Source: Microvirga flocculans ATCC BAA-817
Lineage (GTDB): Bacteria; Pseudomonadota; Alphaproteobacteria; Rhizobiales; Beijerinckiaceae
NCBI RefSeq assembly: GCF_000518665.1
Contig: NZ_JAEA01000002.1
Location: 186,001 to 250,000 of the forward strand
Direction: 5' to 3'
Length of the DNA stretch: 64,000 bases
The stretch's first letter is position 1. The number at the start of each line of letters is the position of its first letter. Positions 34,798 to 46,126 of the stretch are shown here, one piece after another. Made by a program: the position numbers and the translations under genes. Below the pieces are notes generated by a model. That model did no database searches and was not told the DNA's origin. It saw only the letters and a program-made list of their open reading frames with translations.

Positions 34798-37338
34798 TCA
34801 GAGGACGAACCAGCCCTTGCTGAGGTCGAGCGAGCCTTTCAGCTTGATCACGGCTTCCGCCGCCTTGTCGCTGTCGGTGTTGAGATAGACGTAGGTGTAG
34901 CCCTTCGTCTTCTCGTAGCGCACCTCCCCGGCCTTGCTGAAAGCCTTCGTGCCGATGAAAGCGAAGTTCTGGTCGCCGAACTTCTTCGTATTGGCATCGA
35001 TGGCCCGCAGGTCGATCCGGTCGCCGCCCTTTCCTGAGAAGTCGGCGATGGTGTCCGCCTTGCTCTTCGAGGAACTCGTCTCCCTGTCGTCGAACACGAA
35101 GGCATCGCGGCCCGAGCCGCCGGTCAGCGTGTCCGTTCCCGAGCCGCCGATCAGGCGGTCGTTGCCGGTTTCTCCGCTGATCTTGTCGCTACCGCCCGAG
35201 CCGGAGATTTCATCGTTGCCGCCGCGTCCCTTCAACGTGTTCGTTGCCTTGTTGCCGACCAGCAGGTTGGCCGAGTTGTTGCCGGTCAGGCTGATCGCGC
35301 CAGCATTGGGATCCGCCTTCAGGGCCTCCATCTTGGAGGAAGCGGCGAGGGTATAGCTCCTCTTGGTCTGGATGACGTCGATGGCGATGCCCGGCCTGTC
35401 GACGATTTCACCCTCCGTGGCATCCGCGTAGACGTTGACGCCTGCGCCGCCGTCAAGAACGTCGAACCCGTTGCCTCCAACGAGCGTATCGTCACCGGCG
35501 CCGCCCACCAGTGTGTCGTTGCCGTCTCCGCCGACGAGGGAATCGTTCCCGTTGCCGCCGGTCAGCGTATTGGCGCCGCCGTCGCCGACGAGCGTGTCGT
35601 TGAAGTCCGAGCCGATGAGGCTCTGGATGAGCGTGTAGGTGTCGCCGGTGGCCTCGCCTGCATTGGCGCTCCGGTTCTGGAGATTGGCGACGACGCGGCC
35701 CGTCGCCTCCTCGTAGCTCGCGACATTGAGGCCCGCGCCGCCGTTCAGCTGGTCGGCGCCTTCTCCGCCGCGGAGGATGTCGTCGCCGTTGCCGCCCTGG
35801 AGAATGTCGTTCCCGCCGAGCCCCAGGAGCAGGTCGTTGCCGTCGCCGCCCTGGAACTCATTGGCCTGAGCGTCGCCGATCAGTTGATCGTCGTGAGTCG
35901 AGCCGACGATGACTTCCACGTTCTTGAACGTGTCGCCTGCGGCTTGGCCGGTATTGAATTCCGGATGAGAGAGAAAAACGACGACTCCGCCTTCGGCATT
36001 CTGATAGGTCGCGGTATCGCGGCCGCCGAGACCGTCGATCAGTCCCTTGACCTTGGTCGCATCGAGCAGGTTGTCGCCGTCATCGCCCATCATGACGTTC
36101 GGCACCGGATCGGGATCCGGGTCCGGATCGCCCGAGCCGGGGATGCCCGTGTCGAAGACGCGGGCACGGATGCTCAGGTCGTAGTCGGTCCAGCTGACCA
36201 TGAAACGACCGTTTGCCAGCGCCGTGATGGATGAACTCATCTGGTTCCCGGCCGTTTGGGTCGACACGACGAAATCGTCGCTCGTCCGCTGACCGTTCGC
36301 ATCGAACGCGACGGCGCGGACGTCGATATCGAACTTGGCAGGGCCGGTAATAACCCTGGACTCGAACGCAACCACGAATCCGCCATTGGAGAGGGCTGAG
36401 ACGACCGGTGCGTATTGGGCGCCAGCCGTTGTCGTGTTGACGATGATCTCGCCCGTGCGCGGCGTTCCGGTTCCGGTGAAGATGCGGGCCTTGACGCAGC
36501 TGTCCGAGCCGTCCTCTTGCGGATTGTAATCCGTCCACACGACGACGAGATCGCCATTCGAGAGGGTGGTTATGGAGGCCTGCCCCTGATCGGCCACGGT
36601 CGCTGTGTTCACCCGAACCCGAGCCGTAATGTAGTCCTTGGGATCGCCGCCTCTGTAAAGCTCCATGTAGATGCCATCGCCGTTTCCGTCGGTGCCGGTC
36701 TCGGACAATTGCGTCACCGTGGCGACATGGGCATAGCCGCCATACTTCAGGCCGGTAATGTCGCCCTGGGGTGAGTGATAGTCCAGACCGGTTACAGCAA
36801 GGTACTCGCGAGTGCCGGTTGCGGTGAATGTGTATGCCATGAAACGGGAGCCGCCATAGTCGGGCGCATTATCGTTCCAGCCAATCATGTATCCGCCGTC
36901 CGCGAGAGCGGCGACCTTCGGAACCATATCGGTATCGACGCTGAATATTCCGCTTGGCGAGATGGTTGCCCCAAGCTTCGACCCGTCGGATGTCAGAAGC
37001 TGCGCGACGATATCCCTGTTCAGCGGATCGAATTCATTGGTCGGGATATTCGAGCTGTCCCAGGCTACAAGGATTCTGCCGTCCGTCAGGACAGTCACAT
37101 CGGGATTGCGCGCAAGTTGCTCGTTGGGTCCGCTGAGCGTGATCTCGGTTCCGAGTTTCTTTCCCGCGGCGTCATAGATCTGAGCCTGAATCGTCTGCCC
37201 TTCAGTGCCATAGCGCTGCCAGACGGCAATGAAACCGCCATTCTGCAAGGCGGCGATTTTGCCATTCTCTTCCCGGAAATAGAGCTGGGGATTTCCGGCG
37301 ATTTTGATTTCATTGCCTGAAGCGGTCGGCTGCGCCAT
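34798..37338 (-). CDS. Large RTX-type calcium-binding secreted protein
   Basis: An 846-residue protein without a classical signal peptide. Residues 1-395 form repeated beta modules with GGFIAVWQRYG, ILVAWDSS, NGDLVVVWTDYNP and GRFMVSWTDYDL blades (about 55 residues each), a propeller-like array common in secreted RTX proteins of this order. A DPDPDPVP linker at about 408-415 leads to RTX nonapeptide blocks (GGDGNDLLLG, GGAGDDTLVG) in two groups, then the C-terminal secretion domain ending LSKGWFVL. Calcium-dependent folding outside the cell after type I export is the family model. It shares its 3' end with the RTX gene at 31898. The upstream 384 bp are AT-rich at 37360-37395. Confidence 0.88.
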   Translation of the reverse strand: MAQPTASGNEIKIAGNPQLYFREENGKIAALQNGGFIAVWQRYGTEGQTIQAQIYDAAGKKLGTEITLSGPNEQLARNPDVTVLTDGRILVAWDSSNIPTNEFDPLNRDIVAQLLTSDGSKLGATISPSGIFSVDTDMVPKVAALADGGYMIGWNDNAPDYGGSRFMAYTFTATGTREYLAVTGLDYHSPQGDITGLKYGGYAHVATVTQLSETGTDGNGDGIYMELYRGGDPKDYITARVRVNTATVADQGQASITTLSNGDLVVVWTDYNPQEDGSDSCVKARIFTGTGTPRTGEIIVNTTTAGAQYAPVVSALSNGGFVVAFESRVITGPAKFDIDVRAVAFDANGQRTSDDFVVSTQTAGNQMSSSITALANGRFMVSWTDYDLSIRARVFDTGIPGSGDPDPDPDPVPNVMMGDDGDNLLDATKVKGLIDGLGGRDTATYQNAEGGVVVFLSHPEFNTGQAAGDTFKNVEVIVGSTHDDQLIGDAQANEFQGGDGNDLLLGLGGNDILQGGNGDDILRGGEGADQLNGGAGLNVASYEEATGRVVANLQNRSANAGEATGDTYTLIQSLIGSDFNDTLVGDGGANTLTGGNGNDSLVGGDGNDTLVGGAGDDTLVGGNGFDVLDGGAGVNVYADATEGEIVDRPGIAIDVIQTKRSYTLAASSKMEALKADPNAGAISLTGNNSANLLVGNKATNTLKGRGGNDEISGSGGSDKISGETGNDRLIGGSGTDTLTGGSGRDAFVFDDRETSSSKSKADTIADFSGKGGDRIDLRAIDANTKKFGDQNFAFIGTKAFSKAGEVRYEKTKGYTYVYLNTDSDKAAEAVIKLKGSLDLSKGWFVL
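34805..35169 (-). repeat. Direct repeat: shared 3' end of the two RTX genes, copy 2
   Basis: Gap-free partner of 31905-32269. The similarity stops sharply at 35169, where the two genes carry different RTX repeat arrays. Confidence 0.75.
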
Positions 37339-37722
37339 GGGGAGGACTCCGAAACGGGTTCAATTTTTAAATCGATATAATATATCAATATGTCACTTTT
37401 GCGCTTCCCCGCCACGCCCGGGAAGGATCATTTCAAGCGCGGTCTGCGCGTGAGGGTTGTGCTGCGTCCTGGTTGACCGGCCGCCTGGGGCCGGGAGACC
37501 TGGGAATACGGACATCGCTTAAGGATACGAGGGCATTCTCGGCGCGCGGCAGATGGGTGCGAGCCGGGCCTGCGATTCCATAAAAACCTTGCCATTCCAC
37601 CACGACAGGCAGAGCATTCATGCTAACGCGCCGCTAGCATCGTGCGGAAATGAGGATCCGATTTTCCGAGCGATGCTTTCGAAGAGCGCGCCAGGAATGG
37701 GGGCAGGGAAGGATGACGTCCT
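37339..37722. other. 384-bp intergenic region between divergent RTX and EF-G-like genes
   Basis: Holds the presumed promoters of both genes. An AT-rich block at 37360-37395 is the likely RTX promoter region. A 62-codon minus-strand frame (37433-37621) has no ribosome site or family-like sequence and was not accepted. Nothing else is seen. Confidence 0.5.
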
Positions 37723-39765
37723 ATGGCACCCAACGGCAGACAGGTTTCGGGCCCGCGATGCATCGCCATCGTCGGCCCGTTTCAGAGCGGCAAGACCACG
37801 CTTTTCGAGGCGATCCTCGAGCGGACCGGAGCCATATCGCGGGCCGGTCGCGTGGCGGATGGGGACAGCGTGGGCGATGCGAGCGCCGAGGCCCGCGCCC
37901 ATGTCATGAGCATCGAGCCCAACGTGGCCACGGTCGAGTTCCTGGGTGAGGGCATGACCTTCGTCGATTGCCCCGGCTCGACGGAATTCCTGCACGAAAT
38001 GCGCAACATCACGCCCGTCTGCGATGCGGCGATCGTCGTCTGCGAGGCGGACGAACGCAAAATTCCGGCGCTCGAAATCATCCTGCGGGAGCTCGAAGAG
38101 GCCGACATTCCGCGCTTCCTCTTCATCAATAAGGTCGATGCCGCCAGCCAGCGCATCCGCGAAACGCTCGCCCTTCTGCAGCAGGCCTCTCGCACGCCGC
38201 TGCTGCTGCGCCAGATCCCTCTCTGGAAGGATGGAATCGCCGTCGGCTTCATCGACCTCGCGCTGGAACGCGCCTTCATCTATCGCGAGCATGCCCCGAG
38301 CGAGATCGTCGAGATGCCCGACGGCGAGGCGCCGAGGGAACGCGAGGCGCGCTTCGCGATGCTCGAACGGCTGGCCGATTACGACGACGAGCTCATGGAG
38401 GACCTGATCTCCGAGATCGAGCCGCCGCGCGACATGATCTTCGACGATCTCTCGCGGGAGCTGCGGGAGCGGCACGTGGTTCCCGCCCTGATCGGCTCGG
38501 CAGAGCGCGGCAACGGCATCACACGCCTGCTCAAGGCCCTGCGTCACGAGGCTCCGGGTCTGGCCGAAACCCGGGCGCGCCTCGGCATTACCGAGGAGGG
38601 GCCTCCTCTCGCCCAGGCCATGAAGACCCTGCATCTGGGGCAGGGCGGTAAGCTCTCCATCGCCCGGGTGATGCGCGGCGCCTTCCATGAGGGCGACACC
38701 GTCATGGCCTCCCGCGGAGCCGAGGCCCGGATCGGCAGCCTGCTCACGCTGATGGGCTCAGCTACAACCCGCAAGGCGGAGGCCGTGGCGGGCGACACGG
38801 TCGGCTTCGGCCGGCTGGAGGGCATCGCCACCGGCGACAGCTTCGCCGCCGGCAAGGCGAGGCCCGAGGCCATCGTGTCGGTCGCGCCGCCCGAGCCGGT
38901 CTATGCGCTGGCCCTGAAGGTCAAGGACCGCAAGGACGACGTGCGGCTTTCGAGCGCGCTCTCCAAGATCACGGAGGAGGATCCGTCCCTGGCGGTGGAG
39001 ACCCGCCCGGAAATCGGCGAGATCCGGCTTCACGGGCAGGGCGAGATGCATCTGCGGGTGGCGGTGGAGAAGCTCGCCTCGCGCTTCCAGGTCGGCGTGG
39101 AGACGACCAGGCCGAGGGTCGCCTATTGCGAGACGATCAAGCTGCCGGCGGCCGCGCGGGGTCGGCACCGCAAGCAGACCGGCGGCCATGGCCAGTTCGG
39201 CGACGTGATGATCGAGATCAGGCCGCTGCCGCGCGGGGAGGGCTTCGCCTTTCAGGACCGGATCACCGGCGGCGTGGTGCCGCGCCAGTACATCCCCTCC
39301 GTCGAGACCGGGGTCCGGGATGCGCTCAGATGCGGGCCTCTCGGCTTTCCCGTCGTCGATCTCGCCGTGACCCTGACCGACGGCTCCTACCATACGGTGG
39401 ATTCCTCGGACGCCGCCTTCCAGGCTGCCGCCAAGCTCGCCCTCGCTGAGGCCCTGCCGAAGGCAAAGCCCGTGCTGCTGGAGCCGGTGCTGTCGGTGGA
39501 GATCACGATCCCCTCCGATGCGCTCTCCAGGGCGACCGCTCTCGTGACCGGGCGGCGGGGCCAGATCCTCGGCTATGACGAGCGGCCCGGCTGGAACGGC
39601 TGGCAGGTACTCAACGCCTCCATTCCGGAATCCGAGATCGGCGACCTGATCGTCGAGCTGCGCTCCGCGACTGCGGGCGTCGGAACCTTCTCGACCCGGT
39701 TCGACCACATGGCCGAACTCAGCGGCCGTCCGGCGGACATGGTCCTGCAGAAGGCTCACAGCTGA
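37723..39765 (+). CDS. Elongation factor G-like GTPase (FusA paralogue)
   Basis: A 680-residue translational GTPase of the EF-G-like group. The P-loop is GPFQSGKT (18-25), G3 is DCPGSTEF, and G4 is NKVD. EF-G-like domains II-V follow: domain II with GKLSIARVMRGAFHEGDTV, domain III with GEMHLRVAVEKL, domain IV with RKQTGGHGQFGDVMIE and domain V near ALVTGRRGQILGYDERPGW. Compared with the housekeeping EF-G the switch I region is shortened and the usual AHVDHGKTT-type G1 is replaced. Such paralogues may act in ribosome recycling or under stress rather than normal translocation. The true fusA would lie with tufA and rpsG elsewhere. It precedes fadD, with 143 bp between them. Confidence 0.9.
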   Translation: MAPNGRQVSGPRCIAIVGPFQSGKTTLFEAILERTGAISRAGRVADGDSVGDASAEARAHVMSIEPNVATVEFLGEGMTFVDCPGSTEFLHEMRNITPVCDAAIVVCEADERKIPALEIILRELEEADIPRFLFINKVDAASQRIRETLALLQQASRTPLLLRQIPLWKDGIAVGFIDLALERAFIYREHAPSEIVEMPDGEAPREREARFAMLERLADYDDELMEDLISEIEPPRDMIFDDLSRELRERHVVPALIGSAERGNGITRLLKALRHEAPGLAETRARLGITEEGPPLAQAMKTLHLGQGGKLSIARVMRGAFHEGDTVMASRGAEARIGSLLTLMGSATTRKAEAVAGDTVGFGRLEGIATGDSFAAGKARPEAIVSVAPPEPVYALALKVKDRKDDVRLSSALSKITEEDPSLAVETRPEIGEIRLHGQGEMHLRVAVEKLASRFQVGVETTRPRVAYCETIKLPAAARGRHRKQTGGHGQFGDVMIEIRPLPRGEGFAFQDRITGGVVPRQYIPSVETGVRDALRCGPLGFPVVDLAVTLTDGSYHTVDSSDAAFQAAAKLALAEALPKAKPVLLEPVLSVEITIPSDALSRATALVTGRRGQILGYDERPGWNGWQVLNASIPESEIGDLIVELRSATAGVGTFSTRFDHMAELSGRPADMVLQKAHS

Positions 39766-39908
39766 GAGCTCATGACCTGGACGGTTGTAGATGATCGTTC
39801 AGGTCTAAACTATTTCCATCGACAAATCCGATCTTCCGCGCCAAGTTAAGGTTTGTTGGAGACGCCATCTCCCATCAAATAAACCTCGCCCCGAAGCGGA
39901 GGACGACA

Positions 39909-41639
39909 ATGAACGCCACGACGCCGACGCCTGTTGCGGCAGGCGCTATGGATGCGCCGCAGACCCGCCCCTGGCTCGCTTCCTATCCTGCACAGGTTCC
40001 TCCAACGATCGACGACGCCAAGATCGGCACGCTCAACGACATCTTCCGGGAGGCCCTGGCGCAATACGCGCACCGGCCGGCCCTCGAGAGCTTCGGCAAG
40101 CGTATGACGTATGGGGAGCTTGGGCGCGCGGCGGATGCGGTCGCCTCCTGGCTTCAGGGGCAGGGCCTGAAGAAGGGCGACCGGGTCGCCATCATGATGC
40201 CCAACGTCATGGCCTATCCGGCGATCCTGTTCGGGGCTCTTCTGGCTGGCGGCATCATCGTCAACGTCAATCCGCTCTACACGCCGCGCGAGCTGACCTA
40301 CCAGCTCAACGATTCCGGGGCGCGCTTCCTGTTCGTGCTGGAAAACTTCGGCCTCACGGTCGAGGAATCGCTGCCGGATCTCACCCTGGACAAGGTCGTC
40401 CTGGTGGCTCCGGGCGATCTGCTCGGCCTGAAGGGGGCCGTCATCAATCTCGTCTCGCGCTACGTGAAGAAGGCGGTCAAGCCCTTCCGCCTGCCGAAGG
40501 CCGTTTCCTTCAAGGCCGTCATGGCCGAAGGCTCCGGCCGGAAGCCGCAGCCGGTGGCCGTCACGCGGGACGATATCGCCTTCCTGCAATACACGGGCGG
40601 CACGACGGGCGTCGCCAAGGGCGCGACCCTTCTCCACCGCAACGTGGCAGCCAACGTGCTTCAGCTCGAAGCCTGGATGCTCCCCTTCGTCGGCAACCGG
40701 GAGGACCACCTGATGGTCACCGCGCTGCCGCTCTATCACATCTTCGCTCTGACGGTCTGCGGGTTGCTGATGGCGAAGATCGGCGGATGCCAGCTGCTGA
40801 TCGCCAATCCGAGGGACATTCCGGGCTTCGTCAAGACGCTGCAGAAGAGCCGCGTCACGCTCATGTCGGGCCTCAACACCCTCTACAACGCCCTTGCCCA
40901 CGCCCCGGGCATCGAGAAGGTGGATTTCTCGCAGCTCGTCTTCGCCGTGTCCGGCGGCATGGCGACCCAGGAAGCCGTGGCCAACATGTGGCAGGAGGTG
41001 ACCGGCCAGCCCATCGTGGAGGGATACGGCTTGTCCGAAACCTCCCCGGTGGTTTGCGCCAACAGGCTGGATATCGAGAAGTTCACCGGCACCATCGGCT
41101 ATCCCCTGCCGTCGACGGACGTGAGCGTTCGCGGCAGCAATGGGGAAATCCTCCCCACGGGAGAGAGGGGAGAGCTCTGCGTCAAGGGTCCGCAGGTGAT
41201 GGCGGGCTACTGGCAGCGGCCCGACGAAACCGCGAAGGTGATGACCCCGGACGGCTATTTCCGCACGGGCGACGTCGCCGTCATCCAGCCCGACGGGCAG
41301 GTGAAGATCGTCGACCGCATGAAGGACATGGTTCTCGTCTCCGGCTTCAACGTCTATCCCAACGAGGTCGAGGACGTGATCGTGAAGCATCCGGGCGTCC
41401 TGGAGGCGGCCGTGATCGGCTTGCCGGACGAGCATTCGGGAGAGGCCGTGATCGCCTATGTGGTCCGCAAGGATCCGAAGGTCACGGAGGACGAGCTGCG
41501 TCATTTCTGCCGCGAGAATCTGACCGGCTACAAGGTGCCGCGCCGCTTCGAGTTCCGGGAAACGCTGCCCAAGACCAATGTGGGCAAGGTCCTGCGCCGT
41601 GCATTGAAGGAAGAGGTGGAGCGGTCCCAGGCCCACTGA
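39909..41639 (+). CDS. fadD: Long-chain fatty acid-CoA ligase
   Basis: A 576-residue ANL-superfamily enzyme that activates fatty acids to acyl-CoA in two steps with ATP. Motifs in order: AMP-binding P-loop YTGGTTGVAKGATL, GYGLSETSPVV (A5), GYFRTGDVAVIQPDGQVKIV (A7-A8) and KDMVLVSGFNVYPNEVEDVI (hinge and FACS signature); the catalytic Lys is in KTNVGKVLRRAL near the C-terminus. Length and motifs fit FadD of beta-oxidation. GCGGAGGAC-type sequence precedes the ATG. It is alone on its strand, with a terminator hairpin 26 bp after the stop. Confidence 0.93.
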   Translation: MNATTPTPVAAGAMDAPQTRPWLASYPAQVPPTIDDAKIGTLNDIFREALAQYAHRPALESFGKRMTYGELGRAADAVASWLQGQGLKKGDRVAIMMPNVMAYPAILFGALLAGGIIVNVNPLYTPRELTYQLNDSGARFLFVLENFGLTVEESLPDLTLDKVVLVAPGDLLGLKGAVINLVSRYVKKAVKPFRLPKAVSFKAVMAEGSGRKPQPVAVTRDDIAFLQYTGGTTGVAKGATLLHRNVAANVLQLEAWMLPFVGNREDHLMVTALPLYHIFALTVCGLLMAKIGGCQLLIANPRDIPGFVKTLQKSRVTLMSGLNTLYNALAHAPGIEKVDFSQLVFAVSGGMATQEAVANMWQEVTGQPIVEGYGLSETSPVVCANRLDIEKFTGTIGYPLPSTDVSVRGSNGEILPTGERGELCVKGPQVMAGYWQRPDETAKVMTPDGYFRTGDVAVIQPDGQVKIVDRMKDMVLVSGFNVYPNEVEDVIVKHPGVLEAAVIGLPDEHSGEAVIAYVVRKDPKVTEDELRHFCRENLTGYKVPRRFEFRETLPKTNVGKVLRRALKEEVERSQAH

Positions 41640-41657
41640 CCCGAAAGGGTTGAGGCC

Positions 41658-41684
41658 AAAAAAAAGCCGGGCCAAAGGCCCGGC
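41658..41684 (-). terminator. Terminator hairpin between fadD and the LysR gene
   Basis: A perfect 8-bp stem GCCGGGCC / GGCCCGGC with loop AAA. Eight A residues precede it on the plus strand, giving a T-run for minus-strand transcripts; it may serve both directions. The rest of 41640-41922 holds nothing else. Confidence 0.65.
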
Positions 41685-41922
41685 GAAAGTAGAGGTCCGA
41701 CAAAAGTCAAAACCTTCCAGAGGGAACGGCCGACACGGCAGCGCCGGGAGGAAGAAAGCGGTGCCGCGTTGAAATCAGCCGCTGCTCATATCGGCTGCAT
41801 CGCGCCTCTTTGCAATGCAACATGCCTCATGAAAGGGCTGCGCCAAATGCATGGCTTCTGTCATCTGGCCGCCAAAATCGGGAGAGCCATCGAGCGTGGC
41901 CGCAGAATCGGGGGCCTTCGGT

Positions 41923-42813
41923 TCAGAAGGTCCAGCGCTGCGCCTTGGAGATCAGGAAGTCGCGGAAGGCCTGCACACGGGCGACGGACCGCATTTCCTC
42001 GGCATAGACGAGATAACTGTCCAGGGACGGCATCTCCACGTCGCGCAGGATCTGGACGAGGTCCGGATTGCCCGCCACGGCGTAATCCGGAAGCACGGCA
42101 ATGCCTGCGCCCGTCTCGACGGCGAGCTTCAGGGCCGTGATGTTGTTGACCACGTAATGATACTGCCGGGGCTCCCGCCCCTCGCGTCCGGCCGTGGCCA
42201 GCCAGTGCACGGCCATGAGGTAGGACGGCTGGTCGCCGCCGAAGGAGACGATGCGGTGCTCGTCCAGCTCTTCCAGCGTCTTGGGCTCCCCGAAGCGCTT
42301 GATGTAATCCGCCGAGGCATAGACGTGGAAATGGATCGTGAAGAGCCGGCGCTGGATCAGGTCCGGCTGGGCCGGGCGACGCAGGCGGATCGCCACGTCG
42401 GCCTCGCGCATGGCGAGATCCAGCTCCTCGTTGGAAAGGATCAGCTCGACCCGCACATCCGGGTAGAGGTCCAGGAACTCGGCGATGCGCTGGGCCAGCC
42501 AGATCGAGCCGAGGCCGACGGTGGTCGTCACCTTCAGCTCGCCCGAGGGGCGCTCGCTGGTTTCCACGAGGCGGGCCTTGGTGGTTTCCAGCCGCATGCG
42601 CATGTCGCGGGCGGCCCGGAACAGCAGGTCGCCCTGTTCGGTGAGAATCAGGCCGCGCGCGTGGCGGTGGAAGAGAGGCGCCTTCAATTCGCGCTCGAGG
42701 GCGCTGATCTGGCGGCTGACGGCCGACCGGCTCAGACCCAGATCATCGCCGGCCCGCGTGAAGCTCCCAGCCTCCGCGACCGTATAGAAAATCCGGATCT
42801 TGTCCCAGTCCAC
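41923..42813 (-). CDS. lsrB: LysR-family regulator, LsrB/VtlR-like
   Basis: A 296-residue LysR regulator starting VDWDKIRIFYTVAEAGSFTR, with the helix-turn-helix LGLSRSAVSRQISALERELK and the family phrase FHRHARGLILTEQGDLL. Those first 70 residues are close to Sinorhizobium LsrB and Brucella VtlR, regulators of lipopolysaccharide, redox and symbiosis or virulence genes. The co-inducer domain follows. GTG at 42813 after GAGGGG is preferred; the frame allows ATG at 42849. The gene follows trxB on the same strand, the same order as in rhizobia, where LsrB is tied to thioredoxin and Lrp control. The symbol is inferred from both. Confidence 0.85.
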   Translation of the reverse strand: MDWDKIRIFYTVAEAGSFTRAGDDLGLSRSAVSRQISALERELKAPLFHRHARGLILTEQGDLLFRAARDMRMRLETTKARLVETSERPSGELKVTTTVGLGSIWLAQRIAEFLDLYPDVRVELILSNEELDLAMREADVAIRLRRPAQPDLIQRRLFTIHFHVYASADYIKRFGEPKTLEELDEHRIVSFGGDQPSYLMAVHWLATAGREGREPRQYHYVVNNITALKLAVETGAGIAVLPDYAVAGNPDLVQILRDVEMPSLDSYLVYAEEMRSVARVQAFRDFLISKAQRWTF

Positions 42814-42928
42814 GGCGTTCCCCTCATGCCTCACATGCTCCTGACGCAAGGCAACTCCTTTCTCTTATGAGCGGGGCCGCCGATGCAACAGGAAATGGGC
42901 CTGAGGGCTAACCAGTTGTTAATAAATC

Positions 42929-44880
<1,952 letters not shown>

Positions 44881-45074
44881 AAGGCCTGTATCCTTGCGCA
44901 ACATTCGATCAACGAGCCTGTGGAGTTCATGAAGTTCGTTGCGACTTTAGCGCCCGCCCTTCTTGTGCAGACCCTCTACACGGTCTACTCACCCAAGACG
45001 AGATTTTTTGACTGATCAGCATGATGCGAGGACCGGGCGGCTTCCGCCTTCCGATCGTGCAATATGGAGTTATC

Positions 45075-45560
45075 GTGCGCGGACGCCTCGATTCCATCGA
45101 CTGGGCCATCCTGAAAGAACTGCAGGCCGATGGCAGCATCACCAACGTGGAGCTCGCCCGCCGGGTGGGCCTCTCGGCTCCCCCCTGTCTGCGCCGGGTG
45201 AGGGCGCTGGAAAGCGCCGGCATCATCAAGGCCTACCGGGCGATCCTCGATCCGAAGAACCTCGGCTTCGAGATCGTGTGCTTCGCCATGGTGCAGCTCG
45301 ACGTCCAGGGCAAGAAGGAGCTGCAGGAATTCGAGCAGCGGGTGAAGGACTGGCCCATGGTCCGCGAATGCTGGACCCTCTCGGGCGACATCGACTTCAT
45401 CATGAAATGCGTGGCCCCGAACCTCGCGTCGTTCCAGGGGCTCGTCTCCGAACTCACCTCCCTGCCGAACGTCCGCAACGTCCGCACAGCCCTGACCCTC
45501 GACCTCATCAAAGACGAGCCTCTCGTCCCGATCGAGGATGCCGCAGAGGTCGAAGGGTAA
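45075..45560 (+). CDS. lrp: Lrp/AsnC-family regulator
   Basis: A 161-residue Lrp-type regulator: LDSIDWAILKELQADGSITN begins the winged helix, VELARRVGLSAPPCLRRVRA is the helix-turn-helix, and the RAM ligand domain follows with VRECWTLSGDIDFIMKC. GGAG at 45067-45070 favours GTG 45075; an ATG at 45021 is an alternative. It diverges from the elm1-trxB-lsrB operon. In rhizobia an lrp next to trxB is usually called lrp3 and is a target of LsrB. It probably senses an amino acid, but the target genes are unknown. Confidence 0.88.
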   Translation: MRGRLDSIDWAILKELQADGSITNVELARRVGLSAPPCLRRVRALESAGIIKAYRAILDPKNLGFEIVCFAMVQLDVQGKKELQEFEQRVKDWPMVRECWTLSGDIDFIMKCVAPNLASFQGLVSELTSLPNVRNVRTALTLDLIKDEPLVPIEDAAEVEG

Positions 45561-45582
45561 GCTTTTCCGAGATTGCCGGAGC

Positions 45583-46101
45583 CTAAATCTGCCGCCGGAG
45601 CCAGCGCACGTAGTGTTGCGCCACGGCGATGGCGCGGCCCTGCTCGTTCGGCTCGAGGATGCTGGTGTTTACGTCCAGCACGGCGAGCATCGGATGGCGG
45701 GCCAGGATCTCGCCGCGGCGGCCCACGGCCAGGGCTTCGCCCTCCACCGCGTCATGGCTTCCGCCGCCGCCTCCATTCCAGCGATAGCCGCCGCCCCGGT
45801 CGGGGAAGGGGGTGAGGAAAAGGCTCGTGATGCGCAGGACCAGGCGGGGTCCGCGCGGATCCACCCGATCCGCGAAGGAGCGCCGCAGCTCGTCGAGGGC
45901 CGCCGCCCCCACGAGATCCGCAAACGGCCCCAGGCCCTGAGCCTTGAGAGCGCTCACGTCGACCGAAAACGACGAGAATGCCTGCGGAAAGGCCTGAGCC
46001 TTAACGGGCAAAGCAAAACCTGTGCCGACGAGGCCGGCACAGGCGAAGGCTTTCAGGAGAATGGAGCGGCGGGAGGGCAGGTGCATCGTCGGATCTCTCA
46101 T
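45583..46101 (-). CDS. Exported hypothetical protein
   Basis: A 172-residue protein with a probable Tat-type or Sec signal (SRRSILLKAFACAGLVGTGF) cleaved near VKAQA. The mature part contains FSVDVSALKAQGLGPFADLV, PRLVLRITSLFLTPFPDRGG, a Gly-rich loop and ILARHPMLAVLDVNTSILEP. No known domain is recognised. A run of G residues 8 bp before the ATG supports 46101. It ends 22 bp beyond the lrp stop (convergent) and follows greA on the minus strand, 26 bp away. Confidence 0.7.
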   Translation of the reverse strand: MRDPTMHLPSRRSILLKAFACAGLVGTGFALPVKAQAFPQAFSSFSVDVSALKAQGLGPFADLVGAAALDELRRSFADRVDPRGPRLVLRITSLFLTPFPDRGGGYRWNGGGGGSHDAVEGEALAVGRRGEILARHPMLAVLDVNTSILEPNEQGRAIAVAQHYVRWLRRQI

Positions 46102-46126
46102 CGTTCATGCCCCCTTTCCATTTCGG

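Noticed and set aside
35140-35900. Dense short repeats in the RTX gene resembling a repeat array or CRISPR
   Set aside because: They are in-frame 27-bp codons for calcium-binding nonapeptides, with no constant-length spacers.
37385-37415. TCACTTTTGCGC similar to the end of the palindromic repeat family
   Set aside because: Only about 11 bases match and none of the other blocks of the element is present.
42908-42922. CTAA-N7-TTAA resembling a CtrA site between lsrB and trxB
   Set aside because: One mismatch in the core and no other support; too weak to annotate.
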